Assembly (NCBI RefSeq): GCF_004798865.1 | Contig: NW_025335568.1 | Location: 22,129,835 to 22,193,834, forward strand | DNA from: Varanus komodoensis | Lineage: Eukaryota > Chordata > Lepidosauria > Squamata > Varanidae | Reading direction: 5' to 3' | DNA length: 64,000 nt | In this document: positions 23,240 to 34,860 of the stretch, in pieces | Position numbering within the stretch: the first letter of the stretch is position 1 | Layout of the letters: the number at the start of each line of letters is the position of its first letter | Position numbers and translations under genes: made by a program | Notes under the pieces: generated by a model | Seen by the model: only the letters and a program-made list of their open reading frames with translations | What the model was told of the DNA's origin: nothing | Database searches by the model: none

Positions 23240-23620
23240 AGTATTTCCAATATGCAAATATTATATTTCCGAAGGAATGCAATCTCTCGTAAAATAGGTC
23301 CTCACATCATCTATCCATAATGTTACTATCTTATCAGGATTAAATTTCAATTTACTGACTCTTATCTTATCCATTACCAAGTTCAAACAATTGGTTGTAT
23401 CAAGCTTAAGCCCTGTTCATTTCAATGGTCTAAGTAGGACTAACATTTAATACAAACCAATGATTCAGTTTTCTTCCATTCAACCTGATTTAGATAATAT
23501 CGAGAAATAGAGTTGAGTATCAACAGCATGCTGATAACACCTAAACTATATGCCTAGATGGATTCTGAAAATCATGCTCAACAGCAAAAACAGCAATCAC
23601 TTGGCCGTAACATTTTCACA
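23240..23620 (-). mobile_element. Old L2-like LINE, RT active-site region
   Basis: On the minus strand one can read HAVDTQLYFSILS near 23490-23530, which aligns with the YADDTQLYLSFS motif of the younger copies, with the active site decayed to AVD. KLKFNPDKIVTLWI near 23320-23365 aligns with KLKLNPDKTEVLLV. The order and spacing are right for the family. It is more diverged than copies 1-3, so it is an old insertion. Confidence 0.6.
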
Positions 23621-26600
23621 CCCCCAAGATATATGAGTTGATCAAGCCTGTCTCTTCTATTGAGACACATTGTAATGCGTCTCATGCCATTGAATGGGAC
23701 GCAGACTTCAAAGCTTTAAAAATACATGTGTCATGTTAATGACAATCTGACTTTTATTCATGCACAGCTGCTGATACGTGGGTGGATTGACTTCTATGAT
23801 GACATGGAAGATGGTCCTGCAAGAGGTCCAATGGAGAAATAACCCTCAGGCAGAGCATAATTGGATTAACATCCTGAGTTAGTCACTCCTTCCTACAAGT
23901 GAGATCTTGCTACACAAGGCTTGCTGGAGATGATGAGTGGGAGCCAATCCCACCCCCAAAGCCTACAGCATTCTAACACTTAGAAGCCTTCGGAGACACT
24001 CCCCTGATCCTCTAGCATCTGTTTTTGTTCTCCAAAGTGGCCAGAAATTCCACAATCAGAAATAGAGTAACTAAAATAGCTTGGTGTTTTGTTTTGTTTT
24101 TCATTTTATTTTTCATCTGCCTCTGTGATCTTTCTTCACAGCATATGTCCTAAGCATGTGCGGGAGATCTTACCACCCACCCACCAAAAATTGTTTTATA
24201 GATTTGAACAAGAGTTGGGGACAGACACATTATTCCCCTGAAGCACAAAAATGGAAACTGAAAACAGACACAAGCTGTTTGCAGTGATTTCATTCAGAAT
24301 AATAGGTAGGAGGTTGTCTTTCCTGGAAACAGTTAGAAAGTCCTACAGGCAAATTTCACCTCATTGTAGCAAAATGAGCAAAGGAGGAAAATCCTAGCAG
24401 TAGAACCTCTTCTCACATTGCTGGAGTAATGTCTTTTCAATACCGACATTAGTGGAGCAGTAGATATTGACACACATTAATAATTTGTGTTAAGTCACCC
24501 ACTTAACCATTTTTGTAGTAATAAAACTATTTCCGCAAGACTCTCCAGAAGTCTAGACTTGATGTACATTTTGGAATTTAGGTTTCTTTATATAGCAAAC
24601 CATCTGATTTCAAGTGGAAACATTAAATTGGTAAGTAAAGTAAACATCCTGGCTGGGATGGAAGAAGAAGCATCCTTTCAGCAGCATGACATGCAATTTT
24701 TAATGTGAGATGTCAACTCTGTTTGTGCAGATCAACACACCACTGGCGAGCAACATTGGCTAACACTGGTTAGCTCACTACACAGAAAGGCAATTTTCTG
24801 CATGCATCCTCAGATGGTCAGCCCTGAAAAGAGGGGCAGCACCAAAATTAAGCATGATCATGGAGGCAGAGAAGGGGCAAGTCCAAAGTGCAAAGTCACT
24901 TTCCATGCCACTCCATGAGACACACCCAACAGGCTCCGGAACTGAACTGGATCCTACCAAGGTTGAGCAGAGTGGTGGCTTTGGTGGAGCCTACCCAGAT
25001 GACCCTAGGAAGACCTACCAATGACCCTCAGTTTTGGAAGGTCACTTTCCAGTTGCAACAACTAGTCCTCTCCACCTGAGGAAACCCATCATCTTCCTCT
25101 GCTTGAGGAGAGTTAGGGTTAGGAACAGGCTGGAGTGGGCAGAAAGTCCATTGTCAGTTCATCTCTCATCATCTCTGGCAATTGGTCATGCTGTCAAGGG
25201 TTTCTTGGAGCTGAAGTTCAAAATATCTAGGGATTACATTCTGCTCACCCCTGCCATAAGCACACGTGCCAAAAAACCACATCTTCCAGTTCTTCTGTTC
25301 AAGGCAACAGGAGCTTCTCAGTTTAAGCAGTGCCCTCCTTAGCATGGCCACTTATACAACATCAAGAAAGAGTAAATTAATCACTAAAAAGAAGACAAAA
25401 AGTCACCAATGTGCATAACATTTTGCATGTGTTCATGTATATGCATACATGAAAATTAAGACATAAAATCTATAATTATACAACTGTAGTAACTCTGATT
25501 TAAATAGAAATGCTATACAGCTCACTATTGTAAGGAAGATTGACCAGGTGATCTGTATGCCTCCTCAGCCTACTGTCAAGGTGTTAACTTTAAGACCTCT
25601 GCTGCTCTGCTGCTTGTTACCTTTTAACTGGAGTTGGGCTGGTGCATCTTCAAATGTAGGATGCATTTAAATAAATAACTGCCTCCTTGCAGAAATTCAA
25701 ACACTTCAGACTCCTTCACAGTCCTCTGACTACCCTAAGCAGCTTCCAGAACAGGCTTTGCCCCTAGAGTTGGAGAGCCGTTCTCACAACTTGCTCTGTA
25801 GAACTAGGAAATGAGCAAGTGGGGAAAGGAAGCCTAAAAGGTGAAAAAAATCTGTTTTGACCTGGGTAATCCAGACATATATATACATACAAAATAATCT
25901 TGCAGGTCCCATTCATTTAGCATTAATTTGGGACATGAAAGGCACTATATCCTTTGTAAAAACAAAGGATAATATTAAACTTAATCTACCAGGTGTACAG
26001 CCTGTTGAGTAAGATGCTGAGTGAAGCAACAGATTCAGACAATAAAAAATCGGATTGGATCAGGATCAAAAGTTGTTCATGTTCAGGAACAAGCAGCCCC
26101 AAAGTTAAACTTGGATCCATCTGTGATTTCAAGCAAATGAGTTGGCCTGTTCAATGATGCCGCACCTGTTCCATTCACAGAGTGTTTGCTTCTTAGCAAT
26201 CTGTAAAGATGGGCTATAAAAGGTCAGTGGTTTGTGAGATATACTTGGCTTGACATGAAAGTGGAAAAAAGAAGGTGAGCAGGAAGGGAAAACACAATAT
26301 TGCATTAGTTTCCCTAAGAGGGGGAAGGGGGAAGCATGCCAGTCATTCCAACCTGCACTTTTCATATGGTTTCCACTATGTTCTCCATACTTGATCACAT
26401 CCAGAAACAAAACCATCAGGAGCATTATTTTCTGCTGCCTTTGGTATCCGATAAATTGTAACTTTACCTAGCTGGAAGAAGAGAAATAGTTGATTCAACT
26501 TTGCAGCAATCCTTTCTCTGCAATTTCAGTGAAAACTTCCTTATCCAAGTGTTTCTCAGGGATCTGTTAGACTCTGAGTAGCCAGTGATGACTGACCAAA
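23621..26600. other. Gene-free stretch
   Basis: No gene and no confidently named repeat. A short TTAGGGTTAGG at 25112-25122 is only two units and not telomeric. A 102-codon frame at 25034-25342 has no recognisable features. Confidence 0.5.
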
Positions 26601-26602
26601 AA

Positions 26603-26720
26603 AGAATCATAGAATCATGCAGTTGGAAGGGGCATAGCAAGCCATCATGTCCAACTGCCTGCTCAATGCAGGACTCAAGTGACCCATCCAGATGACAGCT
26701 CAGCCTGACCCTGATTACAT
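26603..26720 (-). mobile_element. CR1 3' end
   Basis: AGAATCATAGAATCATGCAG, then TTGGAAGGGG and a GTCCAACTGCCTGCTCAATGCAGGA block, is the antisense of a CR1 3' terminus (which ends in ATTCTATGATTCT repeats). Only the extreme 3' end is preserved. Confidence 0.75.
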
Positions 26721-26809
26721 TTCAAAACTGGGCAGGATCAGGCTCCAGAGATCTTGTGGTTGTGGTGGACACCTTGGGGAAAGCTGTGTGCTTGAAGGTT
26801 TTGCATGGG

Positions 26810-26875
26810 CAACAGTGCCCAGAAAGCTGGACTAGATGGATTCTTGCTCTGATACAGCATGGCTCTTCTTAAGTC
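26810..26875 (+). mobile_element. CR1 3' tail (GATCCAGCA type)
   Basis: GCTGGACTAGATGGATTC followed by TGCTCTGATACAGCATGGCTCTTCTTA matches the common squamate CR1 3' tail (CTGGACTAGATGG..CTTGG.CTGATCCAGCA.GGCTCTTCTTATG). A plus-strand copy, short. Confidence 0.6.
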
Positions 26876-27777
26876 TCTCTCACTGCCATCATGCCCAGGC
26901 AGCACAGCCAGTGGTCAGGATTCTGGGAAATGAACTCCAAAACATCTGGAGAACACCTAAGTGTGGAGGGCCAGCACAACTGCACATTTATTTTTCTACC
27001 ACAAAGTACTTTTGCCTCTTATCCTGCACTCAGATGCATGTGCATCCTGAATAAATAATCATGAGAATGGAGAAAAGGGAGAGTTAAGGACACATACTAT
27101 GCATAGAAGGTGAAGTTTAGATTCTTTGGGAACAGTGCTATGCAAGAGTCAACCTTTCAAAAGCTATGAGGATGTGGATAGATAGAGAGAGAAGAGGCAA
27201 ACTGTTTGAGACATAGAAAAAAATATACTGGAAAGCTCAGAATTAGAATGAGAGGTGGCAGAAACAGGGGGCAGCGGTCCCTATGGAGCAAAGAAACTAA
27301 AAATTAAAGCAAGGGATGTGGGGGACAATTTATATGCCCTCCAACTTCTTTGAATCCTGGTTACCATGATCCACTCTGATATTCCTTCAATTACATCTGA
27401 AGTTTGCTTGATGCAGGTGCCTATTTAATTGACATGGACCCATGATAAAACTTGAGGTAAATCAATGTGATGTAACAGTGGTCCAAAGAGGCACAGTAAC
27501 CACATTGTGGTTTGAGCAACAATCAGGACAAAACCGCTACATATAATGACTAGAGAATATAAGAGAGGGGAACCTCATGCCCAGGACCCAAACCTGGCCT
27601 GCATTTGAGGTTTCCAAAATTGAAAGCAGCCCTTGGGCAAAAAGAAGTTAAACACACCTGCTCTAATAGTTAGATAGTCCTTCCACTGCATGATGCTCCT
27701 GTTTCAAGACAAGTTATGAAGCATATGGTAGGGAGCTTCTGCAGAGATTTCAGAATAAAGGTAATGTGACTATTTTA

Positions 27778-27925
27778 GAATGTATTTATTTATTACATTT
27801 ATATCCCACCTTTCTTCCACTGTAGATCTTAGGGTTCCCCCATGGTCTACCCTCTGAGCACTGACCAGCCCAGATCTCTTAGCTTCAGCAAGGTGGATGC
27901 CTCGTGAGCATTCCCATGGCTTGGG
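27778..27925 (-). mobile_element. MIR/CORE-type SINE, 3' part
   Basis: TATTTATTTATTACATTTATATCCCACCTTTCTTCCA is the antisense of the L2-related tail shared by many reptilian CORE-SINEs. It is followed by a body stretch (TCTTAGCTTCAGCAAGGTGG...) typical of such repeats. The tRNA-like head is missing. Confidence 0.5.
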
Positions 27926-28534
27926 AATTTAGGTTCTGAACTGACTGCAGCAGAGTAAGCAAGATGTGATCAGGACAGGTCCCGGGCTTTCAGCCATGGC
28001 CATAATGTGCAAACAGTCAATTATGAAGATGTTGCAGAAGACGTTAATAACTCTTGTATTTGGAAAGGTAGGAAAACGAGGACTGAAACATGCCTGAATG
28101 TTGTGAGCCTGAAATATCTCCAATAACAGTAGATACGTGTGGAACAAATGGTATCATTAAAATATTTGGACCCAACTGAATTATTTTTTCAATATATTCC
28201 ATTTTAAAATAGAGCTACAAGAAATTTTAGAGAGAGTGGTAGATGATTAGATTCAAGGTAAGAGGTCAGAGGTATAAATATGGATCACAAGATTCTGAAA
28301 ACCTGAAAACAATTCACACACTTGAGGAAAAAGTATTCCTGCCACAGTATTTAAAAACAGCAAACTTTCCTCATGTATTTGATCTTGCATGGTTGATGGA
28401 TCCTAATGATGTGTGAGATAACTAAATGAGGTCACTTATTAACATTAATAAGTTATTCATTACTTACTGACTCTTGATCTAGCCAGTAGCTAGAACAGAA
28501 CTTTTCCATGGACTGTTGCCACAGGGGCTGCGGT

Positions 28535-28536
<2 letters not shown>

Positions 28537-28576
<40 letters not shown>
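28537..28576. repeat. (TC)20 microsatellite
   Basis: A perfect TC dinucleotide run of 40 bases. Long pyrimidine runs can form triplex (H-DNA) structures. Confidence 0.97.
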
Positions 28577-28579
<3 letters not shown>

Positions 28580-28929
28580 CAGGGTCCCATTTCCTCTCTT
28601 GAAAGGTGTGGCTCTTTGATAACTAGCAGAACCTGCCTTAAATTTGTATCATTGACATAGACTTCCCAAGTGGCTCCTACAAATAGGCACTAGAGTGTAA
28701 TTAAACTGACAAAATTGCAGTGAGTGGAAAAGTTGCTTATCTTGTACTTGTCAGCATGCATATATACAACTTTCCTTTTTCTGCCAGGAGACCCTAAAGC
28801 ACCACAAAATTGGAACCTCCTGCTTCACTTGATAGTTCAGCAAATAATCCTTCACTGTAGCTAAGCATTTTTTTTCCTGGCTGCAACTTCTTTCGAAACG
28901 GTCTCGGACAGCATGGTCTGGATCATAAA

Positions 28930-29160
28930 TGCCAGTGTGATGTGGGGGTTAAGAGTGCTGCACTGCAGACCTGGAAGATCTGGGTTCTAGTCCCTACTCA
29001 ACTATGAAGCTTACTGGGTGACTTTGGTCCAGAGGCAGACTCTCAGCCTATCCTACCTCGTAGGTTGTGGCTGCAGTGATAAAACAGATCTATGTAAACC
29101 CCGAAGGATTCCTCATAAGGGAAAAAAAAGTGGGATAGGAAGGCAATGTAATAATAAACT
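28930..29160 (+). mobile_element. MIR/CORE-type SINE
   Basis: The head is tRNA-like: GTGGGGGTTAAGAGTGC near 28942 matches the box A region and GGGTTCTAGTCCC near 28982 matches box B. The core follows (ACTGGGTGACTTTGG, then CTCAGCCTATCCTACCTC), and then the 3' part ending near GTGGGATAGGAAGGCAATGTAATAA, the decayed L2-like tail. The order is that of MIR-family CORE-SINEs. Its divergence suggests an old, inactive copy. Confidence 0.7.
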
Positions 29161-29397
29161 GATGTAACAACTGTTCTAGGGGAAAAACATTTTGCATTAA
29201 TTAATGGGTGCCACATTTCCTTCCAGACTGCCAGAATAAACATTTCAGCAATTGCCAAAAATAAAAAAAAAGTCCCCAGTCCCCAGCTCTGCTCTCATGA
29301 TCACTGAAGAAAATAAGCGATGGTGGCTTCTTTTCCACAATCCCTTGCATGCCAGTTGCTCACCACACAGTCTGCCTCACAGTGCATGGCTTGTCGG

Positions 29398-29411
29398 GTT
29401 GTCTGAACCCA
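29398..29411 (-). repeat. Solo terminal repeat of a MITE family
   Basis: GTTGTCTGAACCCA is the exact reverse complement of the left terminal repeat of the MITE-like element at 47173-47186. No partner end was found within a few hundred bases, so it is either a fragment or coincidence. Confidence 0.35.
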
Positions 29412-30160
29412 GAGAGGCGCATGGAGGAAGTGACTTCCAAACCAGCTCAAAGCACTGCCATGGATTCTGGGTGGCTTGGAAGCCATTCCCACCGCATACC
29501 TCACCGGGTTTGGACAATATGACTAACCACTTGCAATTTGGACAATATGCCACCAGCACATGTGCGGTAGGGCTAAGAGGTCACATGGCCATACAAAGCA
29601 GCCACATCCATCCAAAGACAGCCTCTAAAGGGTAGGACAGTCTTTGAAACTTCTTACCACTTGGGTAAATGGAAAACATGCAACGCTGTGTAGTGTACCA
29701 CCACCATACCACAAACAGTGCTACAAGCTCCTCCCTTTCTGTTTTCAATTCTTCGGATGCAGCCCAGACAGCTCTTTCACCTGAAGGCTGACGCTCTCAG
29801 TTACACAAAAGAGGTACTGTATCCATCACAAATAGAAATACCAAGAGTAAAGGAGGAAGGACTGCCCAATAAGAGAAGTTCTCTGTACAAGTTTGCTGTA
29901 ATGCCTTAGAGAATCTGTAGCGCATGCATAATTTTGCAGGAATCTTGCACAGGTGCAGAGTTTTTAAATGAAAGATTAAAGCATTATGCATCTTGTTATG
30001 AATGCAGCACTAAGACTGCCCTACAATGGTACACTGTATAGCAGCACAACCAGTGCTTCTCATGTAATGATATTTGCAAAACTATAACAGTGCAGCCTAA
30101 GTAACTTGACAGGGTTATGTAAGGAAAGTCACAAGGAAGAATAAATAATTGACTCCAGAG

Positions 30161-30201
30161 CTCTTTCATTACTGCATAATCCAGTTATGATAATGAAAGA
30201 G
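30161..30201. repeat. Imperfect hairpin with 11-bp perfect outer stem
   Basis: CTCTTTCATTA (30161-30171) pairs exactly with TAATGAAAGAG (30191-30201). Inside, CATAA (30175-30179) pairs with TTATG (30185-30189) around a 5-nt loop. The stem is AT-rich and sits in homeodomain-like AT-rich sequence. Function is unknown. Confidence 0.6.
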
Positions 30202-31629
30202 GTTGATGTTTACAAGGTACATTCAGCTTCTTTAATGACTTTGGTTAAGTCCCTATCAAAAGTCATGAGAAAATCCTTTTAAATGTTAAAAAAACATTTA
30301 TGCAAGGGAATAGTCCAACTTCTTAACAATGCATCCAACTCAAGGTCATCCATTTTTAAAAACAATTGCACAGTTTGTGATCTGCCAAGCCAAATACTGT
30401 TGACCACCATCTCAAGGCAATCCAGGTGGAGTCAGGAGCCAAAGTGGACAAGGCTGGCCACCTGCTGTGAGCCCACAGCTCTGACAAGAAGCCCCTCACC
30501 ATTAAAACCTGCTTATTCCTCTGCTACTTTCTCTGCTCTGGAAAATGGCAGTGGCGGGAAGAGGCAGTGGGGAAAAGAATGGCCTGGTCTCCCAGTTCAC
30601 TGACTCTCTGCTTCTCGACCATGCAAGTGGGAGCAATGACGAGAAAGACGAGAAGGAGCAATAGCAACAAGTGATGCTGGCAGTGAAAAGGTAGGATCCC
30701 TGAGGGAGAACGTCTACTGAGAGGGTCTTGCCCAAGGGTCCTCCAAAGAAATGAGGGGAAATAAACTCATGTCTGGTCTCATTAAAATAAGGACTGTCAA
30801 GCACCTGCCAGATCGCCCAATAAAGTAACAGCGATCAATTCTATTGGCCACTATGGATGGGAGCCCTCATTCCGCCCTAAGAAGACAAGAAGATGATTGG
30901 ACTGGCTCTGCTCCATAGAACTAAAACACTGCCCCCACTCCCTTTTTCTCTTGACCCTGGAAATAGGCTGGGCAATAAATTTCATTGAGTTCACATGTTA
31001 CTCTGTATGGATCTCCATGATCGTCCCCATGGGGACTGTCCATAAAGTATGTCATCCCTTTAAAGCTTGTTTCAACCCCTTTCCTTTTGCCTTGTCATAA
31101 CTCATCACTGTAATAAAAATATTCCCACCCTCAACCCCAAATATATCATGCATGTCATGATCTAGGCCTAAGCATTCGTGCTGGTAATATATAGCACCAA
31201 TTATTTGAACTAAGGAATGCCTTTTTTGCAAAATGTACAGCATGAGCAGCGCTCACTAGAAATGAGGCAAGAAGTAGCTCACACTTTGAAAATACCACTC
31301 TCTTGTTGCTTTGCTAGTTCAGCTACATTGTACATCATCTTTTCCTAACAGAGCATTTCCCAGTGTATTGTTCATCAAAAACTCTTGGAACTAACATACA
31401 GAGAGAATAACAAAACTGACATTCTGATCTCAACTCTTTAAATGGGGAACTTCTGTCAGCCCAAGGGAAAGTTCCATTTCAGAGAAGCTTTGAGGGACCA
31501 CATGACTGAGAGGAGCAAGGCTGAAGGCAAAAGGGCAGCACTAATGGGGTGGGGACAAAATTATAAAAATTTCCAGCATATCGTAGAGTAAAGCTCTTAC
31601 TGGTACTGCTCAGGCCTTCTCTACAGGAA

Positions 31630-31672
31630 GCATTTCTTGTGCATTCATGGTGCATGAATGCACAAGAAATGC
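31630..31672. repeat. Perfect 20-bp inverted repeat with 3-nt loop
   Basis: Bases 31630-31649 are the exact reverse complement of 31653-31672, separated only by GTG. Pairing stops abruptly at both outer edges (A facing A at 31629/31673). Neither arm resembles the LINE or SINE families in the window. As DNA it could extrude a cruciform. As RNA it would fold to a 20-bp hairpin, shorter than a usual microRNA precursor. Confidence 0.95.
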
Positions 31673-32793
31673 ACATGGTGCACCATCCTTCATGGCATCT
31701 CCTATGCATTGCAATCATTTCTGCAGCTCTTGTTTTAATAGAGGAAAGTTGGGTATTATCTGCAAATTACTCTATGAAATGCTGTTGCACCATCTTGTTG
31801 TTGTGTAATGGAATATAAAGAAAAAAGGAGGAAAGACAGACAGACAGACACATGTGCTCTCTCACACACAAACAACATGCAAATTAGAGCCAATCATAAT
31901 CCTGTGAAGAACCCCCCAGTCTCAGTAAAATGTCAGGTTTACAGCCTCATATCGGGAAGACCTAAGGGAAAGGCATGACACCCATTTAGAATGATGAGGG
32001 TGTTGCACAACGCCTGGAGAACCAGCAAATGATCTGTGATTAATGGAACCGGGACCAAGGGAAGGGGGCTTGATCATCTGAGGAAGACTGAGGACTAGAT
32101 TAGAACTCCAGCACAGACGAATTGAACCCTCTGCCTGAGGCTCTCCAGCCATGCTATAAAAACTAGACAATAGAGAACCAAGGGAAGAAGCATCCTCTAC
32201 AGGAAGTGGTTGCTTGTTCTCTTTTACTGTCAGATAACTGCCCTGTGTTTGAAGAAGCATCCTGTCTAAATCTGGTTTAGAGATAGAGAACTGTAAGAAC
32301 AGGTACCCTTCAACAATCAGCACCTGTACAGCAGGCTCCCAGGTCATGAGATCACAGTCTTCCACACTATAATGTATAAATAACAATTTATACATAGAAA
32401 TAAGTACATACAAATTATATACCAATCAGTGTCTTTTCCAATGCATTTCTATTCTTTTTGCAATTCATAAATGGTCATGCTGTTTAGCCACCTTCTATTT
32501 CTCTGTCTTCTGTTTGCATTAAGCAGGAAAATCAGATTCTTCTTCATGATATCTTTCTATGATCAAATTCTGTCTCATGCACCATCAATATTAGTTGACC
32601 ATGAAACCCAATGAAGGGTTCATGAAAGAGTTAACAAGTACCTCAGGCAGGATTTGGGAAAAAGGCCTCATAATCAAGCTGATTAGAACTTTTGATATCT
32701 TATCCTACTGTTCATTAGACAAATCTGTACAAATTGTTACCTCACTGAGAGACCAGCAGAATTAAAGGGAGCCTTTTACCAATTTTACAACAT

Positions 32794-32868
<75 letters not shown>

Positions 32869-33035
32869 TGATTCACTTGGATAAATTCTTCCATGTAATG
32901 TATGTTGCCAAACAAATTTGGTGGTGGAGGTGGGAATTAGTGTGAACACATTTCAAAACACACTAGGCTGGTACCCATTTCTATGATTGTAACTGCTGCA
33001 AAAGTTATAACCAAGACCCTGAAATTTGCATAATT
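31673..33035. other. Gene-free stretch
   Basis: No gene is recognised. A 167-codon minus-strand frame (31922-32425) has no domain that I know and no coding-like repeat structure. A short GACA run occurs at 31835-31850. Confidence 0.45.
32795..32865. repeat. (CT)35 microsatellite
   Basis: A perfect CT run of 71 bases, the longest simple repeat in the window and likely polymorphic in length. Confidence 0.97.
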
Positions 33036-33039
33036 TCTT

Positions 33040-33405
33040 CATTTATTGCATTTCTATACTGTCCAATAGCTAAAGCTGTCCGGAATATGTACAACTCTAA
33101 AATCCTAAAATGCAATAGCATAAGAAACATAATATAGAAACATTAAAATCATTTAAAAGTTTAAACTTTATTCAAATTTGACAAGAACACAAAGGAAACA
33201 GTTGTGCAAAGACCGTAAAATACAGCAATATGCTAAAAACAAACAAAAATGGAAAGATTAAAAAACTGGGAGGGTGAGGAAGTCTTCACCTGATGCTGAA
33301 AAGCTCACAGTGTAGGTATCAACAGTGTATCTACAATGAGCCTCCATTCCACCACTGAAAACAGCTTTCTCCTTGGTAGCCACTAAGGTTTGTGCTCGAG
33401 AGCAG
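33040..33405 (-). mobile_element. Old L2-like LINE, 3' part (left half of a nest)
   Basis: The antisense 3' end begins TTTATTGCATTTCTATACTG, passes an A-rich UTR, and reaches GGAAGTCTTCACCTGATGC (near 33275), GAGCCTCCATTCCACCACTG and CCTTGGTAGCCACTAAGG (near 33370). These blocks are the equivalents of the 3' coding end of copies 1, 2 and 5. The element continues on the far side of copy 3 (34567-34860), so copy 3 has split it. Confidence 0.6.
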
Positions 33406-34163
33406 CCTTTCCCTCGTTCTACATGAAACCACTGGGGGAGGTCATCAGGAGGTGTGGGCTGCGGAATCATCAGTTTGCTGATGATACCCAGCTCTGCCTC
33501 TCATTCTCTACCAATCCAGGTGAGGCAGTGGCTGTAATGAACCGGTGCCTGGCCGAGGTAATGGGCTGGATGAGGGCCAATAAACTGAAGCTCAATCCAG
33601 GCAACACAGAGGTCCTGTTGGTTGGCGGATCGGGCTTCAGGGAAGGGGACCTGAACCTAGTCCTGAATGGGGTTGCACTCCCTCTTAGGGACAAGGTCCG
33701 CAGCTTGGGAGTGCTCCTCGACCCAGAGCTTTCACTGGAAGCTCAGGTGACAACAGTGGCAAGGAGTGCTTTCTTTCAGCTTCGACTGATCCATCAGCTG
33801 CGTCCCTACCTGGAGGACGACTATCTGGCGACAGTGACACACGTGTTGGTGACTTCCCAACTTGACTTCTGTAACGCGCTCTACGTGGGGCTGCCCTTGA
33901 AGACGGTCCAGATAGTTCAATTGGTTCAAAATAGAGCTGCCAGGTTGCTGACGGGGACGGGGCGTTATGCTCACATGACACTAGTTCTCCATCAGCTTCA
34001 CTGGCTCCCCATTGAAGTCCGGGCCCAATTCAAGGTGTTGGTTATGACCTATAAAGCCCTTAACGGCTTGGGTCCTGGTTACCCGAAGGAGTGCTTACGT
34101 CCATACATGCCCGCCTGCTGTTTGAGATCAGCGGGAGAGGCCTTCTCCAGGAACCCTCCGTGA
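33390..34163 (+). pseudogene. LINE copy 3 reverse transcriptase C-terminal fragment
   Basis: A 257-codon frame; the first 10 residues come from flanking DNA. From residue 11 it reads YMKPLGEVIRRCGLRNHQ, then the active site as FADD (29-32), a variant of the usual YADD. SLGVLLDPELSLEAQ, QLDFCNALYVGL, VQNRAARLL and LHWLPIEVRAQFKVLV follow. It is the best-preserved uninterrupted stretch of this region in the window. It stops where the inverted tail fragment has inserted. Upstream catalytic motifs A and B are absent, so it cannot be active. Confidence 0.8.
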
Positions 34164-34565
34164 AGAATATTTTATTTATTAATTTATTAATTAAAACATT
34201 TTTATGCCGCTCCATTCGCCAAAGCCTCGGGGTGGCTTACAACAATAAATAAAACCAATAAGTTAAAATATACATATAAAATTAGGAGGGTAAGTACTCG
34301 GAGGAGGGCTTTTTCTGCAGCGGCGCCCAATCTATGGAATGCGCTCCCCAGAGAGGTCCACCTGACGCCGTTGTTATTTGTTTTTCAGTGCCAGGCGAAG
34401 ACCTTTTTATTCAAACGCTATTTTAATTGTTAATATAATTTATTTATTTTATTTTTCGGGCCAGGTCGACTCAGATTGTTTTATTCTGTTCTTATTTATT
34501 TATTATTGTGAGCCGCCCCGAGGCTTCGGCGAATGGGGCGGCATAGAAGCCTTCTAAATAAATAA
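33417..34565 (+). mobile_element. L2-like LINE copy 3, 5'-truncated, itself interrupted
   Basis: This is the same family as copies 1 and 2 but on the plus strand. It begins inside the RT at the YMKPLGE block, runs through the C-terminal domain to the CTCCGTGAAG block at 34164, is interrupted by a short inverted piece of the family's own 3' end (34166-34285), resumes at TTAGGAGGGTAAGTACTCGG, and finishes with the 3' UTR, terminal hairpin (34512-34542) and a TAAA repeat. It is strongly 5'-truncated. It lies inside an older minus-strand LINE of the same group. Confidence 0.85.
34166..34285 (-). mobile_element. L2-like LINE 3' tail nested in copy 3
   Basis: A roughly 115-bp piece on the minus strand: TTTATT-repeat tail, then the terminal hairpin antisense (34206-34236), then A-rich UTR. 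It interrupts copy 3 between CCGTGAAG and AATTAGGAGGG, which are joined directly in copy 1 (as the reverse complement). This extreme 5' truncation leaves only the 3' UTR. Together with the plus-strand tail at 34505-34563 it forms an inverted pair. Confidence 0.75.
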
Positions 34566-34566
34566 A

Positions 34567-34860
34567 TACTTCACCTTATTTGGTGGGAGAACCCAGTGAA
34601 GAGCTTTTGAAGATGACCTGAAGGTACATTCAGGAACAGATGGAAGCTTCCTGAGGAAATACGGAATGAGACATACCAGTGCCATTATTCAGGGTCATCG
34701 TATGCAGTATTTTAAAGAGTCCAGTGGAGCTAGTAGGATGATTGCTTTCCTTTCTTCTGAGGTAGTTCCTGACCTTCTGGAGACCCAGAAACTTAGAATC
34801 AAGTGGCAGTATAGCATCTCCTATTATTGCCTGAAGATCTTCGTTATTAGAGAGAATTGC
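34567..34860 (-). mobile_element. Old L2-like LINE (right half of a nest)
   Basis: Blocks GGTGGGAGAACCCAGTGAAG, GACCTGAAGGTACATTCAGG and AGAGTCCAGTGGAGCTAG follow the order of the antisense C-terminal region of this family, picking up where 33040-33405 leaves off. Highly diverged; no frame survives. Confidence 0.5.

Larger units (their letters stand above)
29165..31625. other. Gene-free stretch
   Basis: No gene is seen. It holds a solo 14-bp terminal repeat matching the MITE at 47.17 kb (29398-29411) and an imperfect hairpin at 30161-30201, both listed. Longest frames (100-127 codons) are unassigned and overlap frames on the other strand. Confidence 0.45.

Noticed and set aside
25104-25124. 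Interstitial telomeric repeat (TTAGGGTTAGG)
   Set aside because: Only two units. The CCCTAA-like bases at 15112-15131 are also too few and imperfect.
31922-32425. A 167-codon minus-strand open frame
   Set aside because: No recognisable domain, composition like the surroundings and no splice or promoter signals. It is long for chance, but not enough to call a gene.
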